Part shown: positions 21,663 to 33,472 of the stretch, piece after piece
Numbering within the stretch: position 1 is the stretch's first letter
How the letters are laid out: each line of letters opens with the position of its first letter
Source: Comamonas koreensis
GTDB lineage: Bacteria; Pseudomonadota; Gammaproteobacteria; Burkholderiales; Burkholderiaceae_C
Assembly: GCF_014076495.1 (NCBI RefSeq)
Contig: NZ_CP043575.1
Span: forward strand, 3,100,001 to 3,164,000
Direction: 5' to 3'
Length of the DNA stretch: 64,000 bases
Notes under the pieces: model-generated
Told to the model about the DNA's origin: nothing
Databases searched by the model: none
The model's input: the letters and a program-made list of their open reading frames with translations, nothing else
Made by a program: the position numbers and the translations under genes

Positions 21663-21674
21663 GATAGCGCTATC
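21663..21674. promoter_or_regulatory. Operator O2 (LacI-family type) upstream of the regulator gene
   Basis: GATAGCGCTATC, a perfect 12-bp palindrome with the same TAGCGCTA core as O1, 33 bp before the regulator ATG. Two copies in one divergent intergenic region suggest repression of both gntK and the regulator itself, possibly by looping. Confidence 0.75.
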
Positions 21675-21706
21675 ATACTGGATATTGCTTGCTAAGCCGA
21701 CCGGAG

Positions 21707-22786
21707 ATGCGCTTGCCCCTGCCCCCTTCCCCGCTTTTGCCCGCGCCGACTGCCGAGCCCAACAGCCGCCGCTCGCGTGCCAGCGGGCGTGTCACCTTGC
21801 AGGATGTGGCCGATGCCGCAGGCGTCAGCCCCATGACGGTATCCCGCGCGCTGCGCGGTGAGCGCCGGGTGGCGCCAGCACTGGCCGACAAGGTGCGCGA
21901 GACGGCGATGCGCCTGGGCTACGTGCCCGACCCGGCCGCGCGCGCGCTGGCCTCGCAAAAAAGCAACCAGGTGCTGGTCATCGTGCCGCTGCTGACCAAC
22001 ACCTTGTTTGTCGATCTGATCGAAGCGGCCCACAAGGTGCTGTTTGCCGCCGGCTACCACCTGCTCATTGGCGTGTCGCACTACAGCGCGGCCGAAGAAG
22101 AGCAGCTGCTGCGCGCCTACCTGCCGATGCGGCCAGCGGGCCTGATGCTGACCGGTTATGAGCGCAGCGCCGGCAGCGCCCAGCTGCTGGCCGCCAGTGC
22201 CACGGCCTGCGTGCATTTGATGGAGCTCCCCCCTGCCAGCGCTACCACTGCGCTGCACAGCGTGGGGTTTTCGCAGGTCGATGCCGGGGCGGCGATGACG
22301 GAACACCTGCTGGCCCAGGGCTACCGCCGCGTCGCCTTTTGCGGCGCCCAGCTCGATGCCCGCGTCATGCAGCGCCTGCAGGGCTACCGCCAGGCCTTGC
22401 AGCGGGCGGGCCTGGCAGAGCCGGGCCTGGAGATTCTGAGCCCCGAGCGCTCATCGCTGGCCCTGGGCGCGCAGTTGCTCGATCAGGTGCTCCAGCTCGG
22501 TGGTGGCGTGGATGCGGTATTTTTCTGCAACGATGACCTGGCCCAGGGCGCACTGCTGGCCGCCAACCGCCTGGGGCTGGCCGTGCCAACGCAAATCGCC
22601 ATTGCCGGCTTCAACGACCTGCCAGGCAGCGCGCAAATGGTGCCGCCGCTCACCACCATCCACACGCCCCGCAGCGCCATCGGTGCCCAGGCGGCCACGA
22701 TGCTGCTGCAGCTGGTGCAAGGCCAGCCGGTGGCGCAGAACCGGCTGGATCTGGGCTACCACCTGGTGCGGCGCGCCAGCACCTGA
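21707..22786 (+). CDS. LacI-family transcriptional regulator, probable gluconate repressor GntR
   Basis: A 359-residue regulator. After a Pro-rich N-terminal extension, residues ~29-50 form the LacI helix-turn-helix (VTLQDVADAAGVSPMTVSRAL) and hinge helix (DPAARALASQ), followed by a periplasmic-binding-protein-like effector domain. FFCNDDLAQGALLAANRLG and IAGFNDLPGSAQMVPPLTTI are typical of the GntR/IdnR subgroup. It is divergent from gntK-edd-eda, with two matching operators between them, so gluconate or 6-phosphogluconate-relieved repression is the natural inference. The start is uncertain: GGAG is only two bases from ATG 21707, and TTG 21689 is possible. Confidence 0.9.
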   Translation: MRLPLPPSPLLPAPTAEPNSRRSRASGRVTLQDVADAAGVSPMTVSRALRGERRVAPALADKVRETAMRLGYVPDPAARALASQKSNQVLVIVPLLTNTLFVDLIEAAHKVLFAAGYHLLIGVSHYSAAEEEQLLRAYLPMRPAGLMLTGYERSAGSAQLLAASATACVHLMELPPASATTALHSVGFSQVDAGAAMTEHLLAQGYRRVAFCGAQLDARVMQRLQGYRQALQRAGLAEPGLEILSPERSSLALGAQLLDQVLQLGGGVDAVFFCNDDLAQGALLAANRLGLAVPTQIAIAGFNDLPGSAQMVPPLTTIHTPRSAIGAQAATMLLQLVQGQPVAQNRLDLGYHLVRRAST

Positions 22787-22804
22787 CCGGGGCGTTCAAA
22801 CCCG

Positions 22805-23575
22805 CTACCACTCGCCCAAGGCCCAGCTGCTGGCGACAGCAAAATACTCACGCAGCCAAACGTTGAAACGGGTCAGCAGCGGTGTGGGGGCTGCCACGCC
22901 AATGGGCTGCCCAAAGCCCTGGCTGCGGGCGATATGCAGCGCACGCCAGAGGTGAAAATCACTGCTGACAATGGCAATGGGCTGGGCCAGGTCCACACCG
23001 CGCTGCTGCAGCATGGGGCCGGTCCATTCCAGGTTCAGCACGGTGCTGGTGCTGCGCTCTTCCACCACCATCGTGGCAGGATCGAGCCCATGGACTTGCG
23101 CCAGGTAACGCGCCATGATGGCGCCCTCGCTCTCGTCCTGCCCAAAGTCCACCCCACCGGTGACCGCCAGCACCGCCTGCGGCTGCAATTTGGCAAGCTG
23201 CGCAGCGGTATCGAGCCGCATGGCCAGCGCCGGGCGCGGCTTGCCGTCTTGCGTGCCGCTGCCCAGCACCACAATGGCGGCCACCGGTGGCGTTGTCGCT
23301 GGCGTCTGCCCCAGCCCCGCAATCCCATGCCAGAGCCAGCCTACGCTGACCACCCACAAGGCCAAGCCCCACCAGGCCGCATGCCACAGCGCGCGGCGCC
23401 AGGGCGCAGCAGCACGCCAGGCGCGCACCGCCGACCAGCGCCAGACCACATAGCCACCCGCCAGGCCCAGCCCCACAGGCACCAGCACCCCCAGGTGCAA
23501 GTGCCCAGCCGCCAAGGGCACGATGCCCAGTCCCAGCAGCACCAGGGCGGCCGCCGCCAATAAACCTCGTTGCAT
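22805..23575 (-). CDS. YdcF/SanA-like (DUF218) membrane protein
   Basis: A 256-residue protein. The N-terminal half has three or four hydrophobic segments (~1-22, 24-40, 65-85). The C-terminal half is a DUF218 domain: AAIVVLGSGTQDGKPRPALAMRLDTAAQL, VTGGVDFGQDESEGAIMARYL, EERSTSTVLNLEWT and IVSSDFHLWRALHIA. Related proteins (ElyC, SanA, YdcF) are linked to envelope assembly or bind S-adenosylmethionine, but the reaction is not established. The start at 23575 is decided by AGAGGA six bases upstream; the ATG at 23581 would leave no spacing. It is convergent with the LacI regulator. Confidence 0.83.
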   Translation of the reverse strand: MQRGLLAAAALVLLGLGIVPLAAGHLHLGVLVPVGLGLAGGYVVWRWSAVRAWRAAAPWRRALWHAAWWGLALWVVSVGWLWHGIAGLGQTPATTPPVAAIVVLGSGTQDGKPRPALAMRLDTAAQLAKLQPQAVLAVTGGVDFGQDESEGAIMARYLAQVHGLDPATMVVEERSTSTVLNLEWTGPMLQQRGVDLAQPIAIVSSDFHLWRALHIARSQGFGQPIGVAAPTPLLTRFNVWLREYFAVASSWALGEW

Positions 23576-23607
23576 TCCCATTCCTCTAGTCGCACCCAAG
23601 CCATCAC

Positions 23608-23634
23608 AAAAAAACCCGCTGCGGGGCAGCGGGT
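23608..23634 (-). terminator. Rho-independent terminator of the propionyl-CoA carboxylase genes
   Basis: On the minus strand ACCCGCTGC, a three-base loop CCC, GCAGCGGGT, then seven T residues, 25 bp after the pccA stop. It insulates the ydcF-like gene from the propionate module. Confidence 0.9.
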
Positions 23635-23658
23635 CTGCGTCGTGGCCAAGCACTCAGA

Positions 23659-25707
23659 TCATTCAAATTCCAGAATGATATCGTCCAACGCAAGCGAATT
23701 ACCCTTCGCGGCGCTCACCTTGCTCACCACACCGTCTTGCGTGGCAAACAGGATGTTTTCCATCTTCATCGCTTCGATGACCGCCAGCTTCTCGCCCGCC
23801 TGCACTTTCTGACCGGGCTGCACCGCCACATCGACCAGCAGGCCGGGCATCGGCGAGAGCAGGAACTTGGACAGATCAGGCGGTGCCTTGTAGGGCATCA
23901 GCTGGTAGAGCTCGGCGCCGCGCTGCGACAGCACCAGGATGTCACGCTGCGTGCCATTGTGGATCACCCGCAAGGCCAGCGGGTTCTTGGCCGTGCCGCG
24001 CTCGATCTGTGCGGTGAAGGGCTGGCCGTTGCAAGTGCCGTGGGTGACGACATCGCGCAGCACCGCTTCACTGCTGAACTGGTAGGTCTTGTCGCCAATG
24101 CTGACCTTGCAGACGCGGGCCTCGTCGTCAAAATCGGTCACCTCCGCCGAGACAAAGCTGTGCTCGCCTTCGGCGCCCAGCACCACCGCCGTGTAGCTGT
24201 GGCCCACGCGCACCTGGTGGCCCAGCATCTGGCCGCTGATGGTGGAGGCCCGCGCGCGGTAGCGGCGGTTGCGGAACATCGCCAGTGCCACCAGAAAATC
24301 GGTGTCCTCGTGGGGCACATCCTCGGCATGGAAGCCCTGGCCATAGTGCTCGGCAATGAAGCCGGTGTTGAACTGGCCCGAGACGAACTTGGGATGGGCC
24401 AGCAGCGCCGCCTGGAAAGGAATGTTCGAGCTGATGCCCCGGATCGCAAAGCCGTTGAGCGCCTCGCGCATCTTGGCAATCGCCTCGTTGCGGTCCTTGC
24501 CATGCACGATCAGCTTGGCAATCATCGAGTCATAGTACATGGGGATCTCGCCGCCCTCGTACACGCCGGTGTCCACACGCACGCCTTGCAAATGGGCGGT
24601 ATCGGCCTGCCACATGGTCTGCTTGGGCGGCTCAAAGCGCACCAGGCGGCCGGTCGATGGCAGGAAGTTGCGGAACGGGTCTTCGGCATTGATGCGGCAT
24701 TCGATCGCCCAGCCATCGCGCTTGACATCGGCCTGGCTGAATGAGAGCTGCTCGCCCGCGGCCACACGGATCATCTGCTCGACCAGATCAAGGCCGGTGA
24801 TGCACTCGGTCACCGGGTGCTCGACCTGCAGGCGGGTGTTCATTTCCAGAAAGTAGAAGTCCTGGTCCTTGCCGACGACAAACTCCACCGTGCCAGCGCT
24901 CTGGTACTGCACGGCCTTGGCCAGGGCCACGGCCTGCTCGCCCATCGCCTTGCGGGTGGCATCGCTGATGAAGGGCGATGGCGCCTCTTCGATCACCTTC
25001 TGGTGGCGGCGCTGGATCGAGCATTCGCGCTCATTGAGGTAGACCACATTGCCGTGGCTGTCGCCCAGAATCTGGATCTCGATATGGCGCGGCTCCTGCA
25101 CGAACTTTTCGATAAAGATCCGGTCATCGCCAAAGCTGTTGCGCGCCTCGTTCTGGCAGGCGGTAAAGCCCTCCAGCGCCTCCTTGTCGTTGTAGGCCAC
25201 GCGCAGGCCCTTGCCGCCGCCGCCGGCCGATGCCTTGATCATCACCGGGTAGCCAATGCCCTGCGCAATGCCAACGGCTTTTTCCGCGTTCTCGATGGCA
25301 TCGTTGTAGCCGGGGATGGTGTTGACCTTGGCCTCGTTCGCCAGTTTCTTGGAGGCGATCTTGTCGCCCATCGCAGCAATCGAATGCGCCTTGGGGCCGA
25401 TGAAGGCGATGCCCTCGTCCTCGCAGCGCTTGGCAAAGGCTTCGTTCTCGGACAAGAAGCCGTAGCCCGGATGGATGGCCTGCGCGCCGGTCTTGCGCGC
25501 TGCATCGATGATGCGGTCGGCCAGCAGGTAGGACTCGCGGCTGGGGGCCGCACCGATATGCACGGCCTCATCGGCCAGCTTCACATGGCGCGCTTCCTTG
25601 TCCGCATCGGAGTAGACCGCAACGGTCTGGATGCCCATGGTTCGGGCCGTAGCGATCACGCGGCATGCAATCTCGCCGCGATTGGCAATCAGGATTTTGC
25701 TGAACAT
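23659..25707 (-). CDS. pccA: Propionyl-CoA carboxylase alpha (biotin) subunit
   Basis: A 682-residue biotin-dependent carboxylase subunit. In order: biotin carboxylase domain (MFSKILIANRGEIACRVIATAR, ATP-grasp loop SAGGGGKGLR, FLEMNTRLQVEHPVTE), the BT linker region (~450-600), and a C-terminal biotin carrier domain with the biotinylated Lys in EAMKMEN. It carboxylates biotin and passes CO2 to the beta subunit. Pairing with pccB, the mutase and meaB on the same strand makes propionyl-CoA the likely substrate, not acetyl-CoA; a 3-methylcrotonyl-CoA carboxylase would have a different neighbourhood. It is the last gene of the module, before a strong terminator. Confidence 0.93.
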   Translation of the reverse strand: MFSKILIANRGEIACRVIATARTMGIQTVAVYSDADKEARHVKLADEAVHIGAAPSRESYLLADRIIDAARKTGAQAIHPGYGFLSENEAFAKRCEDEGIAFIGPKAHSIAAMGDKIASKKLANEAKVNTIPGYNDAIENAEKAVGIAQGIGYPVMIKASAGGGGKGLRVAYNDKEALEGFTACQNEARNSFGDDRIFIEKFVQEPRHIEIQILGDSHGNVVYLNERECSIQRRHQKVIEEAPSPFISDATRKAMGEQAVALAKAVQYQSAGTVEFVVGKDQDFYFLEMNTRLQVEHPVTECITGLDLVEQMIRVAAGEQLSFSQADVKRDGWAIECRINAEDPFRNFLPSTGRLVRFEPPKQTMWQADTAHLQGVRVDTGVYEGGEIPMYYDSMIAKLIVHGKDRNEAIAKMREALNGFAIRGISSNIPFQAALLAHPKFVSGQFNTGFIAEHYGQGFHAEDVPHEDTDFLVALAMFRNRRYRARASTISGQMLGHQVRVGHSYTAVVLGAEGEHSFVSAEVTDFDDEARVCKVSIGDKTYQFSSEAVLRDVVTHGTCNGQPFTAQIERGTAKNPLALRVIHNGTQRDILVLSQRGAELYQLMPYKAPPDLSKFLLSPMPGLLVDVAVQPGQKVQAGEKLAVIEAMKMENILFATQDGVVSKVSAAKGNSLALDDIILEFE

Positions 25708-25757
25708 GGTTGTCGTCTCTTGGTTGAATCTCTCGGTTGGCCACCATGCTGCCGTGC

Positions 25758-26948
25758 TTACGGCAGCGCCTTGTCATGCGCCCATTGCCCGCCGGGCATG
25801 AGCAAATAGTCTTCGCAATCGATCTCGCTGCAGCGCACACTGCCGAGCAATTGCAGCATCACCTGGTCCTGGGTGCGCACATCGGTCGAGCGCCCCTGCA
25901 CTTTCACCGCCAGCAGGCGGCTGTCCTTGCCCCAGCGGGCGATCTCATGGCCTTCGACCACGGCTGCCGTGCTGTCCCAGCCTTCGCGGTGCGCGGTGCG
26001 CACCGTTGCCAGCCGGCGCGAGAGGATGCGCTCGGGCCGCACGCCCACCAGCACCACCTGTCCGCGCAAGCCCGCCAGGTTTTTGTCCAAGGTCGGCAGG
26101 TCCACCACACGCCGGGCCTGGTACTGGCGCACCATCGCCTGCAGACGCTGGGCATTGGCGCTGTACTCGCGGCGCTGCTCGGGCTGGCCGGCATTGTGCT
26201 GCTGCTGGGCCGCTGCATTGTTGCTGTACTGCTGAAACAGCAGCTCGCGCCCCTGCAGCGAGGCCGTGGCCCGCACCACCGGCGCGGGCAAATGGCCATC
26301 GGCGTCTGCCGCCAGCTCAAAGCCCTGGTAGAGCATCAGCCGCACCAGGCTCTGCGCCGCAGCAGGGCAGGCACGCTGCCAATGCTGCAAGGCCGCCTGC
26401 AGCCATTGCCGCGCCACCTGCTCGGAGCCCAGCGGTGAATGGATATCGACCAGCACATGCAGCGCCATCGGCGCGCAGGCATCGGCTGGCGTGTTGCCGT
26501 CCAATGCCGCCTGCACCCACAGGCGCCCGCCCTTGCCTTCGCTGTCCGCCAAGGGGCCCAGATCGAGCAGCACCTGGCTATCGGCCAAGGGCCTGGCAGC
26601 GCGCATGGCCGGTCGGCTGAGGAAAATGCCCCGGTCAAAGCGGCCCTGCCAGACAATCGGCGCCGCGCCCGTATCGCTGCGCGGCAGCCACTGCGCCCGG
26701 CCCTCACCTTGGGCCAGGCCGTTTTCACAGCCACCCTGGTACGAGAACACGTATTGCCAGGACTGGGCCAGTGGCGCGCCGCTGCGGGCGACGCAGCTGC
26801 TGCCCGGCGCTGCCGGCATGCCCGGCTGGGTTTGCGCGCCCGCAGCCACACCCGCGCCGAGCACGGCTGCGCACAGCAGGCGCTGAGCCAGCCAGCGCTG
26901 CGCCAGCCGCGTTGCGGCCATGCGGGAGTTGGCGGGGGTGGAACGCAT
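25758..26948 (-). CDS. Secreted protein of unknown function in the propionate module
   Basis: A 396-residue protein with an N-terminal export signal (hydrophobic AQRLLCAAVLGAGVAAGAQ, residues ~21-39). Residues ~68-90 (YVFSYQGGCENGLAQGEGRAQW) resemble a single MORN-like repeat, a beta-hairpin motif. The middle is Gln/Ala-rich, and the C terminus has a conserved-looking CSEIDCEDYLLMPGGQW with two Cys. I do not recognise the family. It starts 15 bp after the pccB stop and ends 50 bp before pccA, so it is embedded in the operon, yet an exported protein has no obvious place in propionyl-CoA metabolism. ATG 26921 is an alternative start. Confidence 0.7.
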   Translation of the reverse strand: MRSTPANSRMAATRLAQRWLAQRLLCAAVLGAGVAAGAQTQPGMPAAPGSSCVARSGAPLAQSWQYVFSYQGGCENGLAQGEGRAQWLPRSDTGAAPIVWQGRFDRGIFLSRPAMRAARPLADSQVLLDLGPLADSEGKGGRLWVQAALDGNTPADACAPMALHVLVDIHSPLGSEQVARQWLQAALQHWQRACPAAAQSLVRLMLYQGFELAADADGHLPAPVVRATASLQGRELLFQQYSNNAAAQQQHNAGQPEQRREYSANAQRLQAMVRQYQARRVVDLPTLDKNLAGLRGQVVLVGVRPERILSRRLATVRTAHREGWDSTAAVVEGHEIARWGKDSRLLAVKVQGRSTDVRTQDQVMLQLLGSVRCSEIDCEDYLLMPGGQWAHDKALP

Positions 26949-26963
26949 CCGGGCCTGCAGTGC

Positions 26964-28496
<1,533 letters not shown>

Positions 28497-28556
28497 GTTC
28501 CATCCTTGAAGCTTGCTAGGTTGTCTCTCTGTCTTGATCGGGGCTTGCTGCCCGGC

Positions 28557-29594
28557 TCAATCCGCTTTGTGAATCATCGCTGCACTGCTTTGCGCCTGCA
28601 GCAGGTTTCTGGCCGCTGTCGACGCCGCCAACTGGCCTGACGCCACTTGCTGCTGCACAGCAGGCAGCATATCGCGCACGGCAGGGTGGCTGCGAAACGC
28701 CAGCTTGAGCCCATGGTCAATGCGCTCCCACATCCAGGCGAGCGACTGCTTCTCGCGCCGCTGTGCCAGGCAGCCATTGCGGGTCTGCATCTGGCGGTAG
28801 CTGCTGACCGCGTCCCAGAACGCCTCAACGCCATCGCCCAGCAGCGCGCTGATCTGTATCACCCGGGGCTGCCAGAGCGCGCCGCGCGCCGCATGGTCAT
28901 GGCTGCCATGCATGCCCAGCAGGCGCAGGCTGGAGGTGATCTGTGCCTGCGCACGGGTGGCGGCATTCGGGTCGATGTCGGCCTTGTTGATGACCACCAG
29001 GTCGGCGAGCTCCATCACGCCTTTTTTGATGGCCTGCAGGTCATCGCCGGCATTGGGCAGCTGCAGCACGCAGAACATGTCGGTCATGCCATGCACCGCT
29101 ATCTCGCTTTGGCCGACACCGACGGTCTCGACCATCACCACGTCGTAGCCCGCTGCCTCGCAGACCAGCACCGCCTCGCGCGTTTTCTCGGCCACGCCGC
29201 CCAGCGTGCCGCTCGACGGGCTGGGCCGGATATAAGCTTCGCTGCGCATCGACAGCTGCTCCATGCGCGTCTTGTCGCCCAGGATGGAGCCGCCTGACAC
29301 CGTCGACGACGGGTCAATCGCCAGCACGGCCACGCGCAAGCCCTTGCCGATCAAATACAGCCCCAGGGTTTCAATAAAGGTCGATTTGCCCACGCCGGGC
29401 ACACCGCTGATGCCCAGGCGAAAAGACTTGCCAGTATGCGGCAACAGCGCCGTCAGCAGTGCATCGCCCAGCGCGCGGTGGTCGGCGCGGGTCGACTCCA
29501 GCAAGGTGATGGCCTTGGCCATCGCGCGCCGCTGCAGCGCCGGGTTGCTCCGTTGCGTAATGGCGGCAACGCGCTCGGCAACATCGGTATTCAT
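28557..29594 (-). CDS. meaB: Methylmalonyl-CoA mutase-associated GTPase MeaB
   Basis: A 345-residue G3E-family P-loop GTPase (also called ArgK in older annotations). Walker [10 protein letters not shown], the DPSS(T)[13 protein letters not shown] switch region, ETVGVGQSE, and NKAD for guanine specificity are all intact. MeaB protects the B12 cofactor of methylmalonyl-CoA mutase and gates cofactor loading. Its position between the mutase and pccB supports this. The gene starts 91 bp downstream of the acetyltransferase gene, with a hairpin in between. Confidence 0.95.
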   Translation of the reverse strand: MNTDVAERVAAITQRSNPALQRRAMAKAITLLESTRADHRALGDALLTALLPHTGKSFRLGISGVPGVGKSTFIETLGLYLIGKGLRVAVLAIDPSSTVSGGSILGDKTRMEQLSMRSEAYIRPSPSSGTLGGVAEKTREAVLVCEAAGYDVVMVETVGVGQSEIAVHGMTDMFCVLQLPNAGDDLQAIKKGVMELADLVVINKADIDPNAATRAQAQITSSLRLLGMHGSHDHAARGALWQPRVIQISALLGDGVEAFWDAVSSYRQMQTRNGCLAQRREKQSLAWMWERIDHGLKLAFRSHPAVRDMLPAVQQQVASGQLAASTAARNLLQAQSSAAMIHKAD

Positions 29595-29622
29595 GCCGCC
29601 GCCCTGTCAAAACACTGCCGCA

Positions 29623-29643
29623 GCGCCCCTGCCACAGGGGCGC
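29623..29643. terminator. Hairpin between the acetyltransferase gene and meaB
   Basis: Perfect 9-bp stem GCGCCCCTG/CAGGGGCGC with loop CCA. On the minus strand it is followed only by a distant GTTTTG, so it may be a weak terminator or attenuator within the operon. Confidence 0.45.
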
Positions 29644-29685
29644 CTGCCGCCATCATTTGTATCGCCAACACCATATCCACTACCT

Positions 29686-30138
29686 CTATGCCGGGGTCCA
29701 CTGGTACAACAGGTCAATCGGATCGCCGCCCGTGTGCACAAAGCCATGGCGCTCGTAAAACCGGATCGCGTCGCTGTGGTTCAACACCTCCAGCCACACC
29801 GCCCGGCCCTCCTGCCGCGCTTGGGCTAGCACCTGCTGCATGGCCCAGTCGCCAATGCGGCGGTTATGCCAGGCCGGCAGCAGATAGAGGTGCTGCAATT
29901 TCAGCCGGCCATCTTCATGGGGCACTACCGTCAGCAGCCCGGCGTGCTGCGGGCCTGCGCCCTCGTCCACACAGATATGCCGCATGTACTGCGGCGCAAA
30001 CTGGCCTTGAAACCGCTTGCGCGCATGGTCCAGGTTAAAGATGCCCAGCCGCTCCAGGCTCGGGCGCATCGCGGCCACGCGCAGCGCAAACAGCGCTTCA
30101 AAATCACTTTCGGCAACCGGGGCGAAGGAGAGATTCAT
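29686..30138 (-). CDS. GNAT-family N-acetyltransferase
   Basis: A 150-residue GNAT protein. LQHLYLLPAWHNRRIGDWAMQQVLAQAR carries the acetyl-CoA pyrophosphate-binding (R/Q)xxxIG-type motif A, and LEVLNHSDAIRFYERHGFVHTG is the usual motif B (N...A..FYE..GF). The substrate is unknown. Its stop overlaps nothing, but its ATG overlaps the stop of the upstream 74-residue membrane protein (ATGA), so the two are translationally coupled and lie within the mutase-meaB stretch. Protein acetylation of acyl-CoA enzymes is conceivable, but nothing in the sequence shows it. Confidence 0.85.
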   Translation of the reverse strand: MNLSFAPVAESDFEALFALRVAAMRPSLERLGIFNLDHARKRFQGQFAPQYMRHICVDEGAGPQHAGLLTVVPHEDGRLKLQHLYLLPAWHNRRIGDWAMQQVLAQARQEGRAVWLEVLNHSDAIRFYERHGFVHTGGDPIDLLYQWTPA

Positions 30139-30359
30139 GCTTTCTCCAAGCCTTTCTTCGTCTTTTGGTGTAGCCAGTAGGCACCATAACCCAGTGCAAC
30201 CCACACGCCCAGCCCGACGACAACCTGGCCCCAAGCAGGCAAAGTGAGCACCCGGTACAACATGTATAGATACAGAATGCCAAGGGCAGGCTCGATGAAC
30301 ATCATGACAAGAGCCTTCACATAGTCTTGCCAGAAAGGCGCTTGGTTGCCCTTGCCCAT
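30135..30359 (-). CDS. Small two-helix membrane protein
   Basis: A 74-residue protein with two hydrophobic segments (~16-38 and ~43-64) and a basic C terminus (HQKTKKGLEKA), suggesting a helical hairpin in the inner membrane. It starts six bases after the mutase stop and overlaps the acetyltransferase start by four bases, so it is clearly part of the operon. I recognise no family and assign no function. Confidence 0.7.
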   Translation of the reverse strand: MGKGNQAPFWQDYVKALVMMFIEPALGILYLYMLYRVLTLPAWGQVVVGLGVWVALGYGAYWLHQKTKKGLEKA

Positions 30360-30365
30360 ACCGAT

Positions 30366-32540
<2,175 letters not shown>

Positions 32541-32610
32541 GTCTCAAGCTCGGGATACGTTATAGACAGTGCATATTGGCCTACCCACGGCCGCCAGGCA
32601 AGTGTACATT

Positions 32611-32626
32611 ATTCATAATTATGAAT
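32611..32626. promoter_or_regulatory. Perfect 16-bp AT-rich palindrome, candidate operator of the propionate module
   Basis: ATTCATAATTATGAAT reads the same on both strands and lies in the 119-bp divergent region between the mutase gene and the GntR/FCD regulator. A second TGAAT half-site follows at 32636, and TGTACA occurs on each side (32603-32608 and 32654-32659). The patch is strikingly AT-rich, so it probably also contains the promoter elements. It is a good candidate binding site for the adjacent regulator. Confidence 0.6.
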
Positions 32627-32659
32627 GCAGAATTTTGAATTTCAGTCGCCTTCTGTACA

Positions 32660-33307
32660 ATGGCGCCACCGATGAGCCTTCCCACATTTGCGCCGCGCGC
32701 GCTGTACCAGGACGTTGCCGAGCTACTGCGGCAACGCATTTTTGCGCACCAACTCCCGCCTGGCAGCTGGATCGATGAGTTGAAGATTGCCGAAGAAATA
32801 GGCATCAGCCGCACGCCTTTGCGCGAGGCCTTGAAGGTGCTGGCCACCGAGGGCCTGGTCACGATGAAGCTGCGCCGTGGCGCCTATGTGACTGAGGTTT
32901 CGCAAAAAGACCTGCTCCAGGTCTACCACCTGCTGGCCTTGCTCGAGAGCGATGCCTCCGCCGAGCTGGCCCGCTGCGCCAGCGCCGAACAGATTGCCGA
33001 GCTACAAGGCCTGCATGAGGCGCTGGAAGCCGCTGTCGATGAGCGCGATGCCTTTTTTATTGCCAATGAGCGCTTTCACATGCGCGTGCTGGAGATGCTG
33101 GACAACAAATGGCTCAGCCAGATGGTGGCCGACCTGCGCAAGGTGATGAAGCTCAACCGCCACAACTCCCTGTTCAAATCCGGCCGCATCGAGGAATCGC
33201 TGCAGGAGCACCGCGCGCTGATGCGGGCGCTGGCCGCACACGACAGCAGCGCTGCACGCGCCTGCGTCATGCTGCACTTCAAGAACGGCCTGGCAGCGGC
33301 GTCTTAG
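32660..33307 (+). CDS. GntR-family regulator, FCD subgroup
   Basis: A 215-residue regulator. Residues ~14-80 form the GntR winged helix (LYQDVAELLRQRIFAHQLPPGSWIDELKIAEEIGISRTPLREALKVLATEGLV), followed by an all-helical FCD effector domain with the metal-ligand pattern D..N..FH (ANERFHMRVLEML) and later His in EHRALMRAL. FCD regulators sense organic acids. Divergent placement from the mutase gene, with a perfect palindrome between, suggests it controls propionate/methylmalonate metabolism. The start could also be ATG 32672. Confidence 0.9.
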   Translation: MAPPMSLPTFAPRALYQDVAELLRQRIFAHQLPPGSWIDELKIAEEIGISRTPLREALKVLATEGLVTMKLRRGAYVTEVSQKDLLQVYHLLALLESDASAELARCASAEQIAELQGLHEALEAAVDERDAFFIANERFHMRVLEMLDNKWLSQMVADLRKVMKLNRHNSLFKSGRIEESLQEHRALMRALAAHDSSAARACVMLHFKNGLAAAS

Positions 33308-33472
33308 CGCCGTTAACACAACCCTTGATACGTCGTTGCCTAGCTGGCCGCCTCAAGCCTTGTCGTACGTCTGTACTGTCTGCGGCTTGATGCCTCGTCT
33401 CAACCGCAAACCTTCGGTTTGCGGGGTCGTCCTAGCGACTCCTAGCCTTGACGCAGCGCTGCTCTGGCTGCC
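33308..33472. repeat. Intergenic repeat-like element with hairpin
   Basis: This 165-bp gap between convergent genes looks structured. CTGGCCGCCTCAAGCCTTG (33344-33362) recurs with three mismatches as CTGGCTGCCTCAGCCCTTG (33464-33482), the second copy covering the last codons of the flavoprotein gene. Between them is a perfect 9-bp hairpin CCGCAAACC-TTC-GGTTTGCGG (33404-33424). It has the look of a dispersed palindromic intergenic repeat, but other genomic copies cannot be checked here. The hairpin has no T-run. Confidence 0.5.
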
